The notes: a model not told the origin generated them from the letters alone. DNA of 60,000 bases from Takakia lepidozioides (GCA_030704615.1 CM060733.1:22136001-22196000); one strand, 5' to 3'. Counted from the stretch's first letter, positions 39,786 to 52,315 are shown. Made by a program: numbers and translations.

Positions 39786-39822
39786 CCGGAATTGAGTGCG
39801 TTGATGCACGCAATTTTTGGGG
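39786..39822. repeat. GTTGAC-core palindrome, copy 6
   Basis: CCGGAATTGAGTGCGTTGAT followed by GCACGCAATTTTTGG. Like copy 1 it carries the outer CTCCGG flank. Confidence 0.9.
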
Positions 39823-39934
39823 GTCTCTTAGGGACATGTAGAGCTTGCTATAGCGTATATCATGCAGTCCATTTCCCTCTGTTCATGGCTGCAGTTAGAG
39901 ATGCTCAGTGCAAAACATGGCTTTCATAGCACGT

Positions 39935-39969
39935 CCAAAAATTGCATGCGTTGACGCACGCAATTCTGG
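39935..39969. repeat. GTTGAC-core palindrome, copy 7
   Basis: AAAATTGCATGCGTTGACGC followed by ACGCAATTCTGG, then AGGTGCTCTAAAG downstream. Only a few stem mismatches. Confidence 0.9.
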
Positions 39970-40128
39970 AGGTGCTCTAAAGGTCCTGCTCCAAACACAG
40001 CCTCCCTTCCTTGTTCAATGAACAAAAGAAAGGAGTAAAGGAAAAACTAGCAGAACGCTCATGTAACTATCAGAACACTCACCTTGATCTACTTCACTCA
40101 ACTCTGAAGAAGAAAAGACATGAATGCA

Positions 40129-40171
40129 GGGCATGAGATTGCGTGTGTCAGCGCACGCAATTTTCATGCCC
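40129..40171. repeat. GTTGAC-core palindrome, copy 8 (longest arms)
   Basis: Arms of about 20 bases around CA: GGGCATGAGATTGCGTGTGT against the complement of GCGCACGCAATTTTCATGCC. It lies just after the first coding exon of the minus-strand gene. Confidence 0.9.
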
Positions 40172-40680
40172 TTCAATCTGCACCAAAGGAGAGGAAGGAA
40201 GATCATCACCTGCGTTGCTTTCGGGGGAGCACTCCCTGATGCCTTGGATGCAGGGGCAGTATCCGTCTGCGCAGCCTGCTTCCTCTTCGGTGTCGCCTCC
40301 TTCTCAACAACACTCTTCCCCTTTGGCATGGGTTTAGGAGCAACAACGTCGGGCTCCTCTGTGTCCATATCCTCTGTGTCGCTCTCTGATGGCGTTTCAT
40401 CCCTTCCTTGGGCAGCCCCGACCGCTTGGTCCTGCACAGTCATTTGTTTTGTTTCTAGGGCCGAACTCTCCTCTGCTATCTCTTGAATCATCAGATCCAG
40501 CTTGCGGCCTCTCATTCTCTCTCTAGCCCTCTTCCTCTCTCGCGCTGAGGTGAAAAAAAAAGACTGTCTTCTACGCCTACCACTCTCTCTGTGGGAACTC
40601 AGTCTCCTACTAGTCTCTAGCTTGAAAATGAGGATGTGCTGGGCCCAGAGACGTTGTGCGAGGGGATGCCGGTGGGGCAA

Positions 40681-41088
40681 CGCTCGCGACGGTTATGCAT
40701 GGGTTCACCTCACACGTGTCCACATAGCACAGGAACATTTGTGCATTTGGCACTGGCCGCCGTCACCTCTTGTGTCCGTATGGCCATACCCTAGATTCGA
40801 TGTCCATACATGTGCAAGTTGATTTTGCGCATTGCGGCGGTTCAGAACTTCTTATTGGTTCTGCACTCATTCTAGCAACCGTGCTATGAATGCAATGTCT
40901 GGGCCCACAGGCCTGAAAACATTTCTCCAACCATTGTATCCCAGATTTTTCGGCTCAACCGTCTTTTGCATTGGATGTGGGCAGGCACATAACTGCTTGG
41001 CACCTGTTTTAACAACTGTTTACACAACTGTTCTTCAAGGGCTCTTTAACTGTCTGTCAGGTATTGATGAACGAAATCCACGGAAGTC
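40681..41088. promoter_or_regulatory. Divergent promoter spacer of the inner element
   Basis: About 400 bases separate the two head-to-head genes, so both promoters should lie here or just inside the first exons. No TATA box or repeat was assigned. Confidence 0.4.
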
Positions 41089-44000
41089 GTGGGCCTCTCC
41101 ACTTTCGAGCTCCGTCTAGCTCGAAATTATTCGACTTTCACCATGGGTTCGTCTGAAGCGGAGTTTTACTCTATGGAGAAGCCTGTCCCTTTCTCGAAGG
41201 ATGCCGATTCCAATGGTTACGCAATTGCACAAGAACATCTCCTGGCAACGCGTTTCGAATACCAGATTGGCACTGTTTTCCTCGAAAGAGAGGTTTACGA
41301 TGTCCATGGGAAGTTGATCAAGTACTCATTTCAGAAGCCGGATGAAAATTCTCTTGGGAGTCAGTGGAGAGTGCCTCCAGGAAGATACAGGGTTGTTGGA
41401 GCTCCTCGGCGGCAGTCCACTGGTTCATATATCTCCCCAGGAACAGCTGCTTCTGTTGCTCAAGAGAAAAGGAATATCGTCATGAAGACGGAGACCACTA
41501 CTTCCACCCCAATAGTTGAGCTCTCAGACTCATCCTCCGAGGACGTTCCCAACATCCCAATTTATGTGCAAACACTGCCGGTCGTGAAGCCGCAAGTGGC
41601 ACACCTCATCAGTGTCATTCCTAAACTGAAGTCAATGGGAGGAATGCCCGGTTTCCAGAGTGAATTGAGAGGGATTGACTGGGAGACTGTCCCTATTGAG
41701 TGTGTGGAGTTCCTGCCGGATGCTTACGATGGGGATGTCGTCTTCGAGCTACCTCTACCTGGGCGGGATGGACCCGTCACGAGCCTCATGCAGAGAATGG
41801 ACAAGAGATGAGATGGACACCCGTGGTGTAGAACGAAAACATCCAATATTCAAAATCATGACAACCTCGTCTTCCGGAAAAGCCTGTGCAATGGGCACCT
41901 CATGTGCGAGAATTTGAATTGTAGGCATTTCCAGCGGTTGAAGGTTCACAACCAATGCAAGTGGGAGGGTGTCGCCGAAAATCCATTCAAACCCGGTGAA
42001 GCACCTCCAATCTCCAACACTTTCGTTTGTAAGTACTGCAAACAAGCGCCTTCCTATCTGGCAGTGTGTGCAGCACGTAAGTACTATGTTGTTCACCGTT
42101 TGAAAAACATGACTAGAGCCTGTGTACATTTCCGACTCCACAACCATCATGTGGCGAAGGGGGATTGCAGGGAGAGTGTTCAAACAATATTGAAGTTGAT
42201 AAGACAGGAGTACGAGAGCAATCCAACAGCCACCACCTCCGCAATTGTGCTTGGAGCAAGCAAGAGTTTCCTGGAAAGCCATATTTTGAGTGTAGGGGAC
42301 TCTGTGGGCAGGAAGCTGGAGGGGCGTGCCTTGGACAATGTTATGGATCACTTCTCAACCTTGAGCTCACCGAACATTAGAAACCAGGTGAATGCATTGA
42401 GGATGGGCTCTGCAAACAGAGGGTATATTGATAACATTTTGGAATTGAAGTCTCGGAGCACGTACGACTATATTCAAGATAGCGTGTTCCCAGGTCAAGG
42501 ATCCAACAAAGTGTACAATTTCAAAATGTCGACAGCCGGGGAGGGCAGCGGAGTGAGTCTTGTCAAACGCATGCAAAAGGATGGTGATCTGCAGAACTGT
42601 TTCCTTATGTTTGATCACGTCAAACGAGTGAAAGTCTGGACAACAATGGCATGTCATGTATACGATCCTTTCTACCAGCGAGTCATGTCAATTGTAGTGT
42701 GGACATGCAATCGGAGGATGCGGAGTCGCTTATGTGGAGATGTCTCATTCGCGTGATGGCATCCCATGGTGTCCCATCCCCAAATTTCGCTGCTTTTATG
42801 GCCGACAGTGCTTGAGCAAATTTCAATGCTGTTCGCATTGTGCTCGGTTCAGGAGATCCAAAAGTGCCAATGCCAGGAAGAGAGCGAACATGTCTTTTCC
42901 ATTGGACGCAGTCCCTTGAGAAACATACTAAGGCAGACATCAAACCGGACATGCGGGCAATTCATCTTAAGCTATGCAAACAGTACAAAGATGCCAAAAG
43001 CATGGCGGAGGCGAATACTTTGTTCCAGTCAATTCGTGCCTGGTGGTTCTCATCTGGGGCTGTATCAGAAGACAGTATGAGAGCGCTGGAAGACTGGCTA
43101 GCATTTTGGCACTTCCGGTACAGACAATGGGGAGCATGCATGACAACGGTACCTGAATTTCAGATCATGAATTCTCATTGGCTTTGTATGCATTTCCAAT
43201 TATGTCTGCTGTCGTGGGGTGCACCTGTTTGTTCTCATGTGTGTTTTCCCTTTCTGCAGCACTTGTCAATTGAGGAGATGGCGGACATGCCATCTTGCAA
43301 TCTAGTGGAGACAGTGCACAATGCGTGGTTGCAGCAGTCTGGAAAGCGGGGGCGGGATTTGTATCTAGCGACGTTAGATGACCTCATCCGAGCTCTGCAG
43401 CAACAAACGAGATATCGCGATTTCTTGAGGGGTGGCGTTGGTGGCAAAGGCCCTAACAAGTCTGAGTTGATGTTGCGAGCTGCAAAATGATCGAGGGATC
43501 CAAACAAAATTGTCAGAGCTGTCAGCATGTGTGCGGAGGGAACTCCTCTGATGTCCAGAGTTCCCCATCTGGAGGGCGAGGAGAGATTCGGGTCCTGTAA
43601 ACGGAAATTGAACACCCCTCCTGGGTCGGATGCAGACTCGCACAGGGCGGACATAGACAACTTCTCCATTCCGCGTGTTCCATTGCATGAGCGGTTCGTC
43701 TCTGGAATATCCAGTGTGGAGCAACATTTCTCACAAAACACGCCAGCATCTCCCACTGTCAATGAGTCCAGCGTGCTCTCGTCTGTGGTGGAGTCCACCT
43801 GCTCCGACGAAGTGTGGCACATAGAACGCACCAGAGCTGGGTCTCGAGTGAAGTGCTCCGCAATCAGAGCCACCAATCGTGAGAAGTGCAAGTCTTTCAT
43901 ATCCAGAGGCAGTGCCTGCACTCCTTCACCGGTTTGTTCCAGCCTTACAGGCAGCCAGAGGCAAAAAACCACAAATTCTGGTTGTGCGATGACAACTGTG

Positions 44001-44546
44001 GTAGGTGCGTGCGTGGGACCGTGCGACCATCAGTGGTCATGAAGCCTCCTCCACCGAGCGTTTGGCCTGTCAAGGTGGGGACAAATCTCACAAGTCAGGA
44101 GATTGCAATGTTGGAGGAGGCAGGGTTCTCCCTTCAGTGAGAAGCCTCTGTGCGTGCAAGTGCTTCCACTTCAGGAGTTCTAGAGTGCCACCAGCCAACC
44201 CAGATGCATGGCCAATAAAAAAAAATGGGAAGGTAGTACGTCGTTTCCCTCCAACTGCCGAGCACTTCGGCAAGGTGGAATCCGCTCGAATGCTTCTAGG
44301 ACGTGTTGCAGGCACTACGGAAGTTGCAGATCCCGGGTATGGTCGGATCTACACTATGATGACCTCTACATCTGCAGATTCTACGACATCACAGTTTCAA
44401 ATTTCCCCAACTGCACCTGTCATGATTTGTTGGCATGCTTTCAACAAGTTTGGGAAGAGAGGCAAATTTGTACCCTGCAAGCATCTTTATTTTATCTTCC
44501 TGAACAGAATGATTTGTGATCCCAAACGCGACATCTTCATTCACTA
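41089..44546 (+). pseudogene. Zinc-finger/DDE (MULE-like) transposase, decayed
   Basis: It would cut and join the element's ends. An opening frame (41089-41811, about 240 aa) is a Ser/Pro-rich region I do not recognise. Next comes a zinc-binding stretch (about 41905-42180): CENLNCRHFQRLKVHNQCKW, FVCKYCKQAP, CAARKYY and TRACVHFRLHNHH. The catalytic core follows: CFLMFDHVKRVKVWTTMACH (candidate first Asp), CDMQSEDAE-like text, FMADSA-stop-ANFNAVR (second Asp, about 42790-42825), CLFHW (the C-x2-H of MULE transposases) and CNLVETVHNAWLQQ (candidate Glu). A Cys/His cluster resembling a SWIM finger (CLHSF) and FWLCDDNCGRCVRG lie at 43880-44030. Breaks: frame changes near 41810-41905 and 42697, TGA at 42813-42815 where Trp is expected, and a frame change near 43883. 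The C-terminal limit is uncertain (44140 or 44546). Confidence 0.65.
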
Positions 44547-44754
44547 GGCCACCATGAGTTTCAACGAGGTGAATACATTTATGCAGCGGGATAGAAGCAC
44601 ATAGGAAGAAGCTGACTTTCGTCCAATGCAATTTCTGAATGTGTGTCATTTTAATAGTGTGATCAATTCAAAATAAATGGGATGGATAATCATGCGTCGA
44701 CATGTTTCCCGGTGTTTTCGTATTCTATTTACCCTGAATGAATGCCACGACAAT

Positions 44755-45042
44755 AGGTCCCTCGGCTATAGGCGCTACATGTTTATGTTGACATGGCGTC
44801 TGCCACGTTCGCCGAATCCCACGTGGACATGTGGACTGCCATGTAGGCATGTTGACTGCCACATCATGTTGTTCACTGCCATGTCAGCACACTCATGCCA
44901 CGTCACCTTCATGCTCACGCCACGTTAGCGTGAGCCGACGCTCATGCCACATCAGCTGCTAGTCCCCTACGCTCGCGCCATGTCAGCATAGCGTGAGCAC
45001 GCGCTTGTCCGCTCATGCTCATGCTCATGCTCACGCTCACGC
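44755..45042. repeat. Right terminal region with GCCACGTCA/GTGAGC words
   Basis: About ten variants of TGCCACGTCA or TGCCATGT occur from 44800 to 44985, then inverted GCGTGAGC/GCTCACGC words. It ends in a GCTCATGCTCATGCTC run and GCTCACGCTCACGC. It is longer than the left array but uses the same words. Confidence 0.7.
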
Positions 45043-45097
45043 GGTAGTGTCATTAGTACGTAGACCCACAACTGGCAATAAACCAATCCGTTGATAG

Positions 45098-46989
45098 GGT
45101 GCTCTTTATGTTCGACCCCACAGCAGACCATTCATCAGACCTTGTCGAAACCCATGCACATGTTTCTGTCCCGTCTCATTCTCTGGAACCAGTCACTGTA
45201 GTGGAAGATATACCTGCCACAGGAGTGGCGCAATTGCAGACACCCACAGCGCCCACAAAGGTCTGATTTCATTGCATTTTTCCAGTCCATTTTTTTTTTC
45301 GAGTGCATTTGGGTGGTCATTGTTGATGTTTTGTGGTCTGATATTCGTGTGAAGGTTCCGGCGTCTGAGGTCTCAGCTCGTGGTCCGTCGCAGGTGCTCA
45401 ACTTGGGATCAAGCACAAAGGGTGTACCAATAGTGATAACCCCCACCGTAGGGGCCAGTTCGACCCATGGAGTGCAGGAAGCGTCTAGACTGGGACCACA
45501 GAGTGTTAATAAACCCCAGGACAAAATCTTGTTGTGAAGCCAAGCTAGCCAGCTCCGGGAGGGTATGAAGGAGACGGCTGTTGCCTTGGAAAACAAGTTG
45601 GAGGAACATGCTTCACCAAATAGAGCTGGGAAGAAGCGCATACCCGATGGCGTGGCAGACCCGAGGTTGAAAACAATTCCCGACAAAAAAGGCGCTGCAA
45701 AAAAACCGAAGTCCGGAGTATACATGAGTGCTGACTGGAAGGTTTGCTTGGAAGTGGAGAGCAAAGTTGCGGAGCTCCGTAACAAACACAAGTAAGTGTC
45801 GTTGGTCTGCTGGGTTTGATGGGCGGTTGTATGGGTATGCTTCGTGGGTCTGCTGGGTCTGATGTGGTTGCCATTGGCCTGCTCTGTTGGTCTGGTCCTT
45901 GGGTCCGGTACCGTATCCGTTGTAGGTCTGGTCCTTCTGGCTATGGTCCTTCTGGGTCCGCCAGCCAGGTTCTCTCGTGGTCTATCATCTTAAAGGCTTT
46001 TTCCAAGTTTGTGCAGGTTCACTGCCCGATTTGGCTCCACTTTCAACGCACATATCTCTGAGGGAAAAACAATGCTGTACTTTTTTGAAAACGACCCACA
46101 GTTTGAGTGCAGTATTGCCACCGAGGACCTCAAAGCCCTAGAGAAATAGGAATCCGAGGCTACAGACCGATTGCTTGAGTTGCGGTGTAGGTTTTATCAG
46201 AAGGATCTCGATGTCAAGACATATAATGATGTTGCTATTTTGCCGACGTGGGTTTGGAGTGTAGTGAAGATTCACTGGAGTGCAGGTCAGGAACGGGTTT
46301 GCTCGCAGGTGGAGCACGGATTGACAGTGCATTGTATGGGGAAGGACCTAAAGACCTGCAAGTACATACTAGTACCAATAGTTGATGGATAAGTGTTCTT
46401 TTGTGTTTCTATGCCCTTTAACATTGGTCCACCATCACTGGTCTGCAACATTGGTCTGCCAAGGTCTGCCTAGCTCTACTCGGTCTGCCCAGGTCTACCA
46501 GTGTGCTCAATGGGTCTGCTATTTTGATTTGCAGCTGTTCCCTTGTGCTGATGTGCCCTGCGTTGTGGCATGTCTCATTGGAGTTTGGTGATTATTGATC
46601 GGGTGCTCCGCGTGTTCACTCATCTGAACTCAATCAAGGAGATGCACAAACCCGTGGAGATACTGCCATGGGTTCGAAATGTGTATGGAGCATGTCTCGG
46701 CTTGGAGCCACACATGGCGTCGTAGGACGAGGCCACTGCATTCAATTTTCATGTCCCTGAAGTGCCACAACAACCCTTCTCGTGGGAATGTGGCTTTTAC
46801 GTCATGTCCTTTATCGAGGGGTTCTACGACTGGTTGAAGGGCGATCGTGGCAAAAGACTTAGAGAAAGAGGAAAGCCGTTTACCTCAAAGTGGTTTATCT
46901 TTCGCTATGCTTGCAGACAACGCTTAAAGTGTGTTGAGTACATTTTGAAAACACTCATTACTATGGAGAATGTAGTTGTAGAAAGGTAG
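45098..46989 (+). pseudogene. Ulp1-type (C48) cysteine protease, 3' part of MULE-borne gene
   Basis: Ulp1 proteases cleave SUMO-like tails; copies carried by plant MULEs are well known but their role there is unclear. Coding parts: about 45108-45259, 45353-45793 (LRNKHK before GTAAGT), 46017-46389 (CRFYQKDLDVKTYNDVAILP then KYILVPIVDG) and about 46555-46989. The last gives HWSLVIIDR with the catalytic His at 46576-46578, and VPQQPFSWECGFYV with the Gln and catalytic Cys. The Asp usually following the His reads Asn (HLNS, AAC at 46627-46629). TAG stops at 46147-46149 (EK-stop-ESEA) and 46723-46725 (MAS-stop-DEA) sit where Trp is likely. Introns carry GGTCTG repeats. The gene converges tail-to-tail on the MULE transposase. 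Confidence 0.75.
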
Positions 46990-47687
46990 TTGTCATCTAG
47001 GAAGATGTCGGACGTGCCAGACTCTTCCGATGTCCGGGTTATTTCTTCTAGGCCTGACAATAAATGAAAATTTACTCATCTGGCCTGTGGTGTAGGTTTG
47101 TATATGATGTACATTTTCGTGGAACATTTCATCAATCTGCTGTCGTGGTCTGCTGTCGTGGTCTAACAGCCTGGTCGATGTCACGTATTGAGTAGTGCTC
47201 GTCGTGGTCTGCTGTGAACCGATTTTATTGATCTCCTCGCCGTGGTCTGCTGCTGAATTGATGTTATTGGTCTGCTACCTCCACGGAGTGGACTTAGTTT
47301 GGACCACGGTTGTTGGTCTGCTCCATGAGATAATGGTATACTAAATTAGGTGGTCGCCTAAATGTGGCACAGGTCAGTCCCATCGTTAGTCGAGTGTACT
47401 GTCTTGGTCCACCCCTGTACAGTATTGGTCTGCTTCATTAAACTATGCTTGCTTCATTACTCTACTACATTGGTTTACTAGTTCACTTTGGCTCATTTAT
47501 TGACTTCATTGGTCTCCTTCATCAAACCTTAAAAAAGCACATTAAGGGAGTCCCAGATGCTCAGCCGCATTGGTCTACTACAAGTGAGTGCTGGTCTACT
47601 GCAGGTGGTCTGCGATCATGGTCTGCCGCATTGGTCTACTGCAGGTGTGTATTGGTCTACCACATTGGACAACTGCAGGTCCTTTCC
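46990..47687. repeat. GGTCTG-rich spacer between convergent MULE genes
   Basis: GGTCTGCTG, GGTCTAC and related words occur about twenty times, thickest at 47145-47320 and 47570-47670. It holds the 3' ends of both genes, with no other coding content. Confidence 0.8.
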
Positions 47688-50406
47688 TTAGTTAGATTGA
47701 TCTTTCTTTCTCAGTTTTGGACGATGAGACACCCGCCTCAGAGCCAAGTAAATATGGCTAACAGGGGGAAGGGCAGACACACGTTTCCCGCCATTTCGTT
47801 TCATTTTCCGCCGACCTTGAAAATGTTCCACAAAATCATTTTTCCTCTTCAATGACATGTTGTTGTTGTCTTTTACACGATTGAACGCTCGTGCTGCAGC
47901 CGGGTATAACATGCCGGAAGCTTTTTTGACGAGGATGTCCTGCATCTGCCCTCGACAAACACGCACCGCAGACAAGCAATGGTGTATAAGGTATGCGTCG
48001 TTGTGTACAAGGTCAAGTAGGTCGGTTATCTCCCGTTTCAAAATAGCTTCCAACAGGTCTGGCGTGAGCAATGACTCTGTCGTGTTCGGGGTTGCGCTTG
48101 CACGCACATTGTCGTTACCGCTTTCGAGGTCGCATGCTGCCATGCCGTCGTGTTCGTCCAAATTCTCCAACCCACCGTGAACAGTACCAAGGTGGGAACC
48201 ACATGTCCGGACAATGAGACTGTCTTGCAGGTCTGATTTTAGCAACTTTATGACCCAAACCTGGTGCTTGCACAGATTGCCTTTCAGCGCCCACGGGCAG
48301 GTGCAGCAGGCCCACTGCGACTCTGGATTGAACACGGTGTACATTGTATTCGGATCGGAGGAGCTAATCACGTAAGCAGGTTGCCCAGACGCAGCAAGCA
48401 AAGTCACACGTGAAAGAAGTATGTCACGGGCTGCACATATTGCACTGGAAATGTGTTTTTCCTGTTTATCGTTGCGAATAAACTCATGCGTCTTCAGATG
48501 AATGCCATACCAGTAGTGGACCAGTACATGCCCAGTCAACTTCCATATGAGCCAATCGGCTCTTCGACCTGTCATTTTGCCTTTGCCCATATTAAGTCTC
48601 GCCTTTAAGTTTCCGTGGTATGCCTCAATGCTTGCATTAATATCTTGGCTTGCATGTGGAATGTTGCGGGCAACAGTACACCACATAGCGATTTTGGGAA
48701 CCCAGTACACATGAATGTAGTGGAGGAACAACTGACCAGCATGATATTTCTTTTTCATTGCCTTCAATTTTTTCTTAACCCATTTCACAGCTTCGTCTTC
48801 TTTCTGCGGTCCACCTCTGCAGTACATAAGGTCGCCCATATCTGGCAACAGTTTCGAGGATGTTCCTGGATCACTGATTTTCTGGCATGATTGCTTGACC
48901 CAGGCCTTCCGTACATGCCAAAGGCAGAGGAAAATGCATACTCCTGTGAAAACAGACTTGCATGCGGCCACAAAGTCAGAAGTGCCTGAACCGGGCATTC
49001 GTATTCAGCACTGCCACAAGCGTGAGACCAAACAGGGCAGACCAAATTGGGCAGACCATATAGCAGACCCTGGAGCGGACCATATGGCATACCACATGGC
49101 AGATTGAGACCTTATGGCAGACCATAGGGCAGAATGATGTGGCATATCGGATTCAGTACCGCCAGAAGCGTGAGACCAGACATGGCATACCATATAGGGA
49201 CAGACCAGACAAGGCAGACCTTGCAGCGGACCATACAGCAGACCATAGGGCAGATTCAAATGTGGCATACCGGCTTCAGCGTCGTCGACAATGAAGGCAT
49301 TTGGCCGCTAGGTGGGCTTTTCCTGAAGGAGGGCATCACGTAATGCTAACATCCACGGGATAAGGTCTGATGTTTGATTGCATGCTGACAATATGTATGC
49401 AACCGGAATTCCGTTCAACCATTGGTCGAACACCATCAACGTGTACAAGGGGAACTGCATGAAATGACAATTTGTAATTAGTAGACCAATGTCGTACCGA
49501 CAGGCCCTATTTTAACAGGCTGTACTAGTGCCGTAAAACAAAGTGCAGTGGAAGGTATGCTGGAACAGGGTGTACTGGGACACGGTCTACAATAGTTAGA
49601 GTGGGAGACCATTGTAGTATGCTATCATGCTAGCATAAGCCCGTGGAGAGGGTTCATGGCAGACCTTGTGATGGTTAGTTCCAAATGTAGCATCGCAAGC
49701 TACAATGCGCGCATGGCCCAAGTCCAACATCTTCTGCCGCTGCTAAGGAGTCTGAATCCCAATGGTGAAGGTCAAATCTCCATCAAAATGTTGAAATGTG
49801 GATGCCAATGATTCCTCCTGGTAGAAGAAGACCGAGTCTGGGTTTTGATCTTTCCACATACGCATGGATTGTGCGTCATCAGCGTGTTTTTTGAAGGTCT
49901 GCCAGGCTCGTTTTTCAGCAAGATTTCGGACATCTTGCTCGAGGAGAAAGTCATCGCGTGTCCATGCGTGTCCCAAGCCACTGTTCTGCATGACGTGCTC
50001 CTTGTGTTCAATCATGACTTGGGCGACACTCAAGCCTCGAGACAAGCATTCCATGATCCATTTTTTGAGCTCCTCGCTAATATGTGGAGCATAAGCATAT
50101 CGGCTGAACTGGAACTCAGCATATCCGCCATGAGAGGGTTTTCCGGACACATCCAGGTGTTGCATGTTGTTATAATATGTGATGACCCCAATGTTTGGAG
50201 CAAGATCATTGCGAGACTTTGAAACAACAGAGGCACCCACGCTTGTAAGACTCGCCGTATTGGCTTTTCTTTCGTCTTGGACCTTTGTGAAGATTACTGC
50301 TTCCAACCCCAACGTCCGGACCTCCTCGCTTGACTTTAGGATCCGTGACAGTCAAATTGTTGGCGCGCTTGTCCTCTGGTCCATAGCAACACTGATACTT
50401 GGACAT
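47688..50406 (-). pseudogene. Mutator-like (MULE) transposase with SWIM zinc finger
   Basis: Exons fit by phase on the minus strand: about 49665-50312 (plus an N-terminal part to 50406 in another frame, beginning MSKYQCCYGPEDKRANNL), 49271-49454 and 47688-48985. The DDE parts are ARIVACDATFGTN (Asp 1), NAFIVDDAEAG (Asp 2), CLWHVRKAW (C-x2-H) and DINASIEAYHGNLK (Glu). A classical SWIM finger, CTCPWALKGNLCKH, lies in the last exon, followed by a basic tail. In-frame TAG codons at 49743-49745 (TP-stop-QRQ) and 49308-49310 (KPT-stop-RPNAF) stand where related proteins usually have Trp. These and the N-terminal frame change make it inactive. The intron at 48986-49270 is filled with GGTCTG-type repeats. 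Confidence 0.85.
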
Positions 50407-51080
50407 GGTCGTATGTCATCGACACCCGTGGAGTTCTGCAAGCATGTAAGACAGCCTAAACCCTATCTACATATGATGCATGTACATGTCCGGCAAGCAC
50501 AAGCACAGGGCATGAACAAAGAGGCAATGCGGGAGTATGGTGCAGACATGACAGAGGTTAGATATGTGTTAGCTCTTGGAGCTCTTCGCGGTCCGGGCTT
50601 TGCGTTAACATGCACATTTATGTAAAATTGGGTGGAACACCTGTCTCTACTCTCCTCTCTAAGTACAAAGTCGGGCACTCTCTGCCAGGGAACACAGGCC
50701 ATGCAGACCCGCACTTGAGAGCCCATGTATCCAGAGCGACTCTCGTTCTTCCAGTAAAGATCTTTGCAAGAAAATGGCCCATCCTTTGGTGTTTGAAGAC
50801 TTTGTCGCAGTGGACGTATAAGAAAGCTTTCTGGTTGGGCATCGACGGCCGCTGCCATATACACTGCAGTACCCCTTCGCGCACTCAAAAGCACCTGCAA
50901 TACAACATGGAAAAGTGAAAGCGAAGGACGACAACACGCACGTTCTTGGTAGGAGGGAAGCGCGTTGGCAGGAACAGACCAGAGGGAGGAAAAGATCGAT
51001 GAAACAGTCTTCGCCCACGATTGGCGGCGGCGGCTGCCATGCCCTAAATCCGGGCGGCTACGATAGTAGCGCGGCATCAC
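50407..51080 (-). other. Possible 5' region of the MULE gene
   Basis: A minus-strand frame (50463-51080) contains FLIRPLRQSLQTPKDGPFSC and FYINVHVNAKPGPRRAPRAN. It could be an upstream exon of the transposase, but I do not recognise it and no splice joint was proven. Confidence 0.3.
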
Positions 51081-51400
51081 GGTGAGATGGGCGCCACATC
51101 ATCTGGGGTGCGTTTGGGTCTGCCGGATCGGGCTGCTTGGCGGCAGACCCAGCAGCGGGCAGACCCCTTCCCGGGCAGACCCACTGGGGACCCGATGGCG
51201 GGCGGACCCAGCGGCGAGGGCGGGCGGGCGGGGGCCGCGGTCTGGGGGCGGGCAGGGCCGCGGGCGGCTGCGGGGCTGCCGACCGCGCTGCGCGGCTGGC
51301 AGGTGGGGGTGGGCGAGGCGGGGGAGGGCGACCCCGTCCGTGCAGGCGTGCGCGCCCTGTCCCACACGCGCGACATAAACTCCCAATTATTCAAAAATGA
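51081..51400. other. GC-rich patch near right end of outer element
   Basis: Roughly 80 percent G+C, with several GCAGACCC words (51144-51203), so it probably still belongs to the outer MULE. Open frames in all phases reflect composition. No terminal inverted repeat with 33 kb was found. Confidence 0.45.
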
Positions 51401-51654
51401 GAGGCTATAACCCCCGGGTATGGATATACATGCCAAAATATACCCTAAGGGTATGAATAGTTTCCGGGTATGGATAGTTATTTCCATTAATATATAATTT
51501 AATGGTTTTAAAGAATATATGATGTTCTTCAATATGTACAAAACACACAAAAAAAACAATCTATGGTAAAAGAGAAAATTGATAAGATATTGCATAATAT
51601 TTTGGTGTTAATTTCCAATGCAAGATGGAGGAGGTTTGAGATTATAAAAAAAGC

Positions 51655-51890
51655 ACATCGGCTGGTAGCTCAGCTTGTAAGTGCACAGTGTGTGTCACTT
51701 AGGTGGTTCGGGGTTCGAACCCGCTGCCCTGCCCCGTGTGTGGGATTGTTGTGTGATGGTATGTCTGGGCGTTGATCATACCATAGGTCTCATGGCCCAT
51801 AAATGAAAGGGGGTTAATCTTTCCCCTCCTCAAGGGCATGAATTGTGGGATGTCGCTCCCAGATTTCCTTAAATAAATAAATAAATAAAA
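51655..51890 (+). mobile_element. tRNA-derived SINE
   Basis: A-box TAGCTCAGCTTGTAAGTG (51665-51682) and B-box GGGTTCGAACCC (51711-51722) are spaced as in a tRNA promoter. About 150 bases of unrelated body and an (AAAT)n tail (51871-51890) follow. A second, partial copy of the body end (TCAAGG...AATTGTGGG...TTTCCTTA) follows at about 51893-51945. No acceptor-stem pairing, so it is not a working tRNA gene. Confidence 0.8.
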
Positions 51891-52084
51891 ACCCCTCAAG
51901 GACCTAAATTGTGGGCTGTCAGGTTTCCTTATATATATATATATATGCGAGATCTGAAGAGGTATTGTTTGGATTATATGACATTTAAGGAATGATATAT
52001 ATGTAACATTTGTTTTAGCTGTGATTGGAGCTTTCTTATAGCTCAAGGCTCCCTAACAACACAACAAAAAGAGAAAAGACCTAG

Positions 52085-52315
52085 CACATAAAGACTATGA
52101 AGGCACATAAAGGCCCTTATATACCCTGATTAGATATACCCTTCATTTTAACATATACCCTTCAGGAAAGTAGGGTATACTGAGGGTCTTGATGCAGGGT
52201 AAATATACGGATAAGGGTATATCATAAAAATATACCCTGATATAAGGGTATACATCCGGGTACCTAAACTTGCCACACCAGGGTATACATATATCAATAT
52301 ACCCGCCCAACACTG
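52085..52315. mobile_element. Lone right end of a hAT-type element
   Basis: It is rich in GGGTATA/TATACCC words and ends CCCGCCCAACACTG, the same terminus as the complete element at 52925-54102. No matching left end was found upstream; related GGGTATGGATA text at 51413-51480 may be its decayed remainder, split by the SINE. Confidence 0.55.

Larger units (their letters stand above)
35812..40680 (-). pseudogene. ParB/Srx-like plus beta-class DNA amino-methyltransferase-like protein
   Basis: Predicted to bind DNA and transfer methyl groups to adenine N6 or cytosine N4; the activity is inferred. Order on the minus strand: a charged N-terminus (40212-40680; MRGRKLDL is one possible start), an acidic exon (39316-39492), an exon with FHVWDGNHRLLAWQNM (38917-39291; GNHR is the ParB/sulfiredoxin-like signature), helical exons (about 38610-38816, 38252-38542, 37780-37987), a long exon (about 36800-37437), the motif IV exon (36572-36714; ADMVIVDIPD where families have DPPY), the motif I exon (36407-36524; KSPAFIQTIIE then RIVDLTLGTG), the GRHLFGMEGDADIF exon (36141-36326) and a tail (35812-36050). 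Frame changes occur at a C6 run (37854-37859), near 37110 and near 38930. The gap between the motif IV and motif I exons is only 47 bases with unmatched phases, so an exon is probably lost. Confidence 0.6.
34842..45042. mobile_element. 10.2-kb element with divergent ParB-methyltransferase-like and DDE transposase genes
   Basis: The limits are set where GCGTGAGC opens the left end (34842) and its complement GCTCACGC closes the right end (45042). Just inside both ends are arrays of GCCACGTCA-like words. Inside, a minus-strand gene (35.8-40.7 kb) and a plus-strand gene (41.1-44.5 kb) diverge from a spacer of about 400 bases. The element appears to split the Ulp1 gene of the outer MULE. No exact 8-11-bp target duplication was found, so the ends could be off by tens of bases. 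Confidence 0.5.
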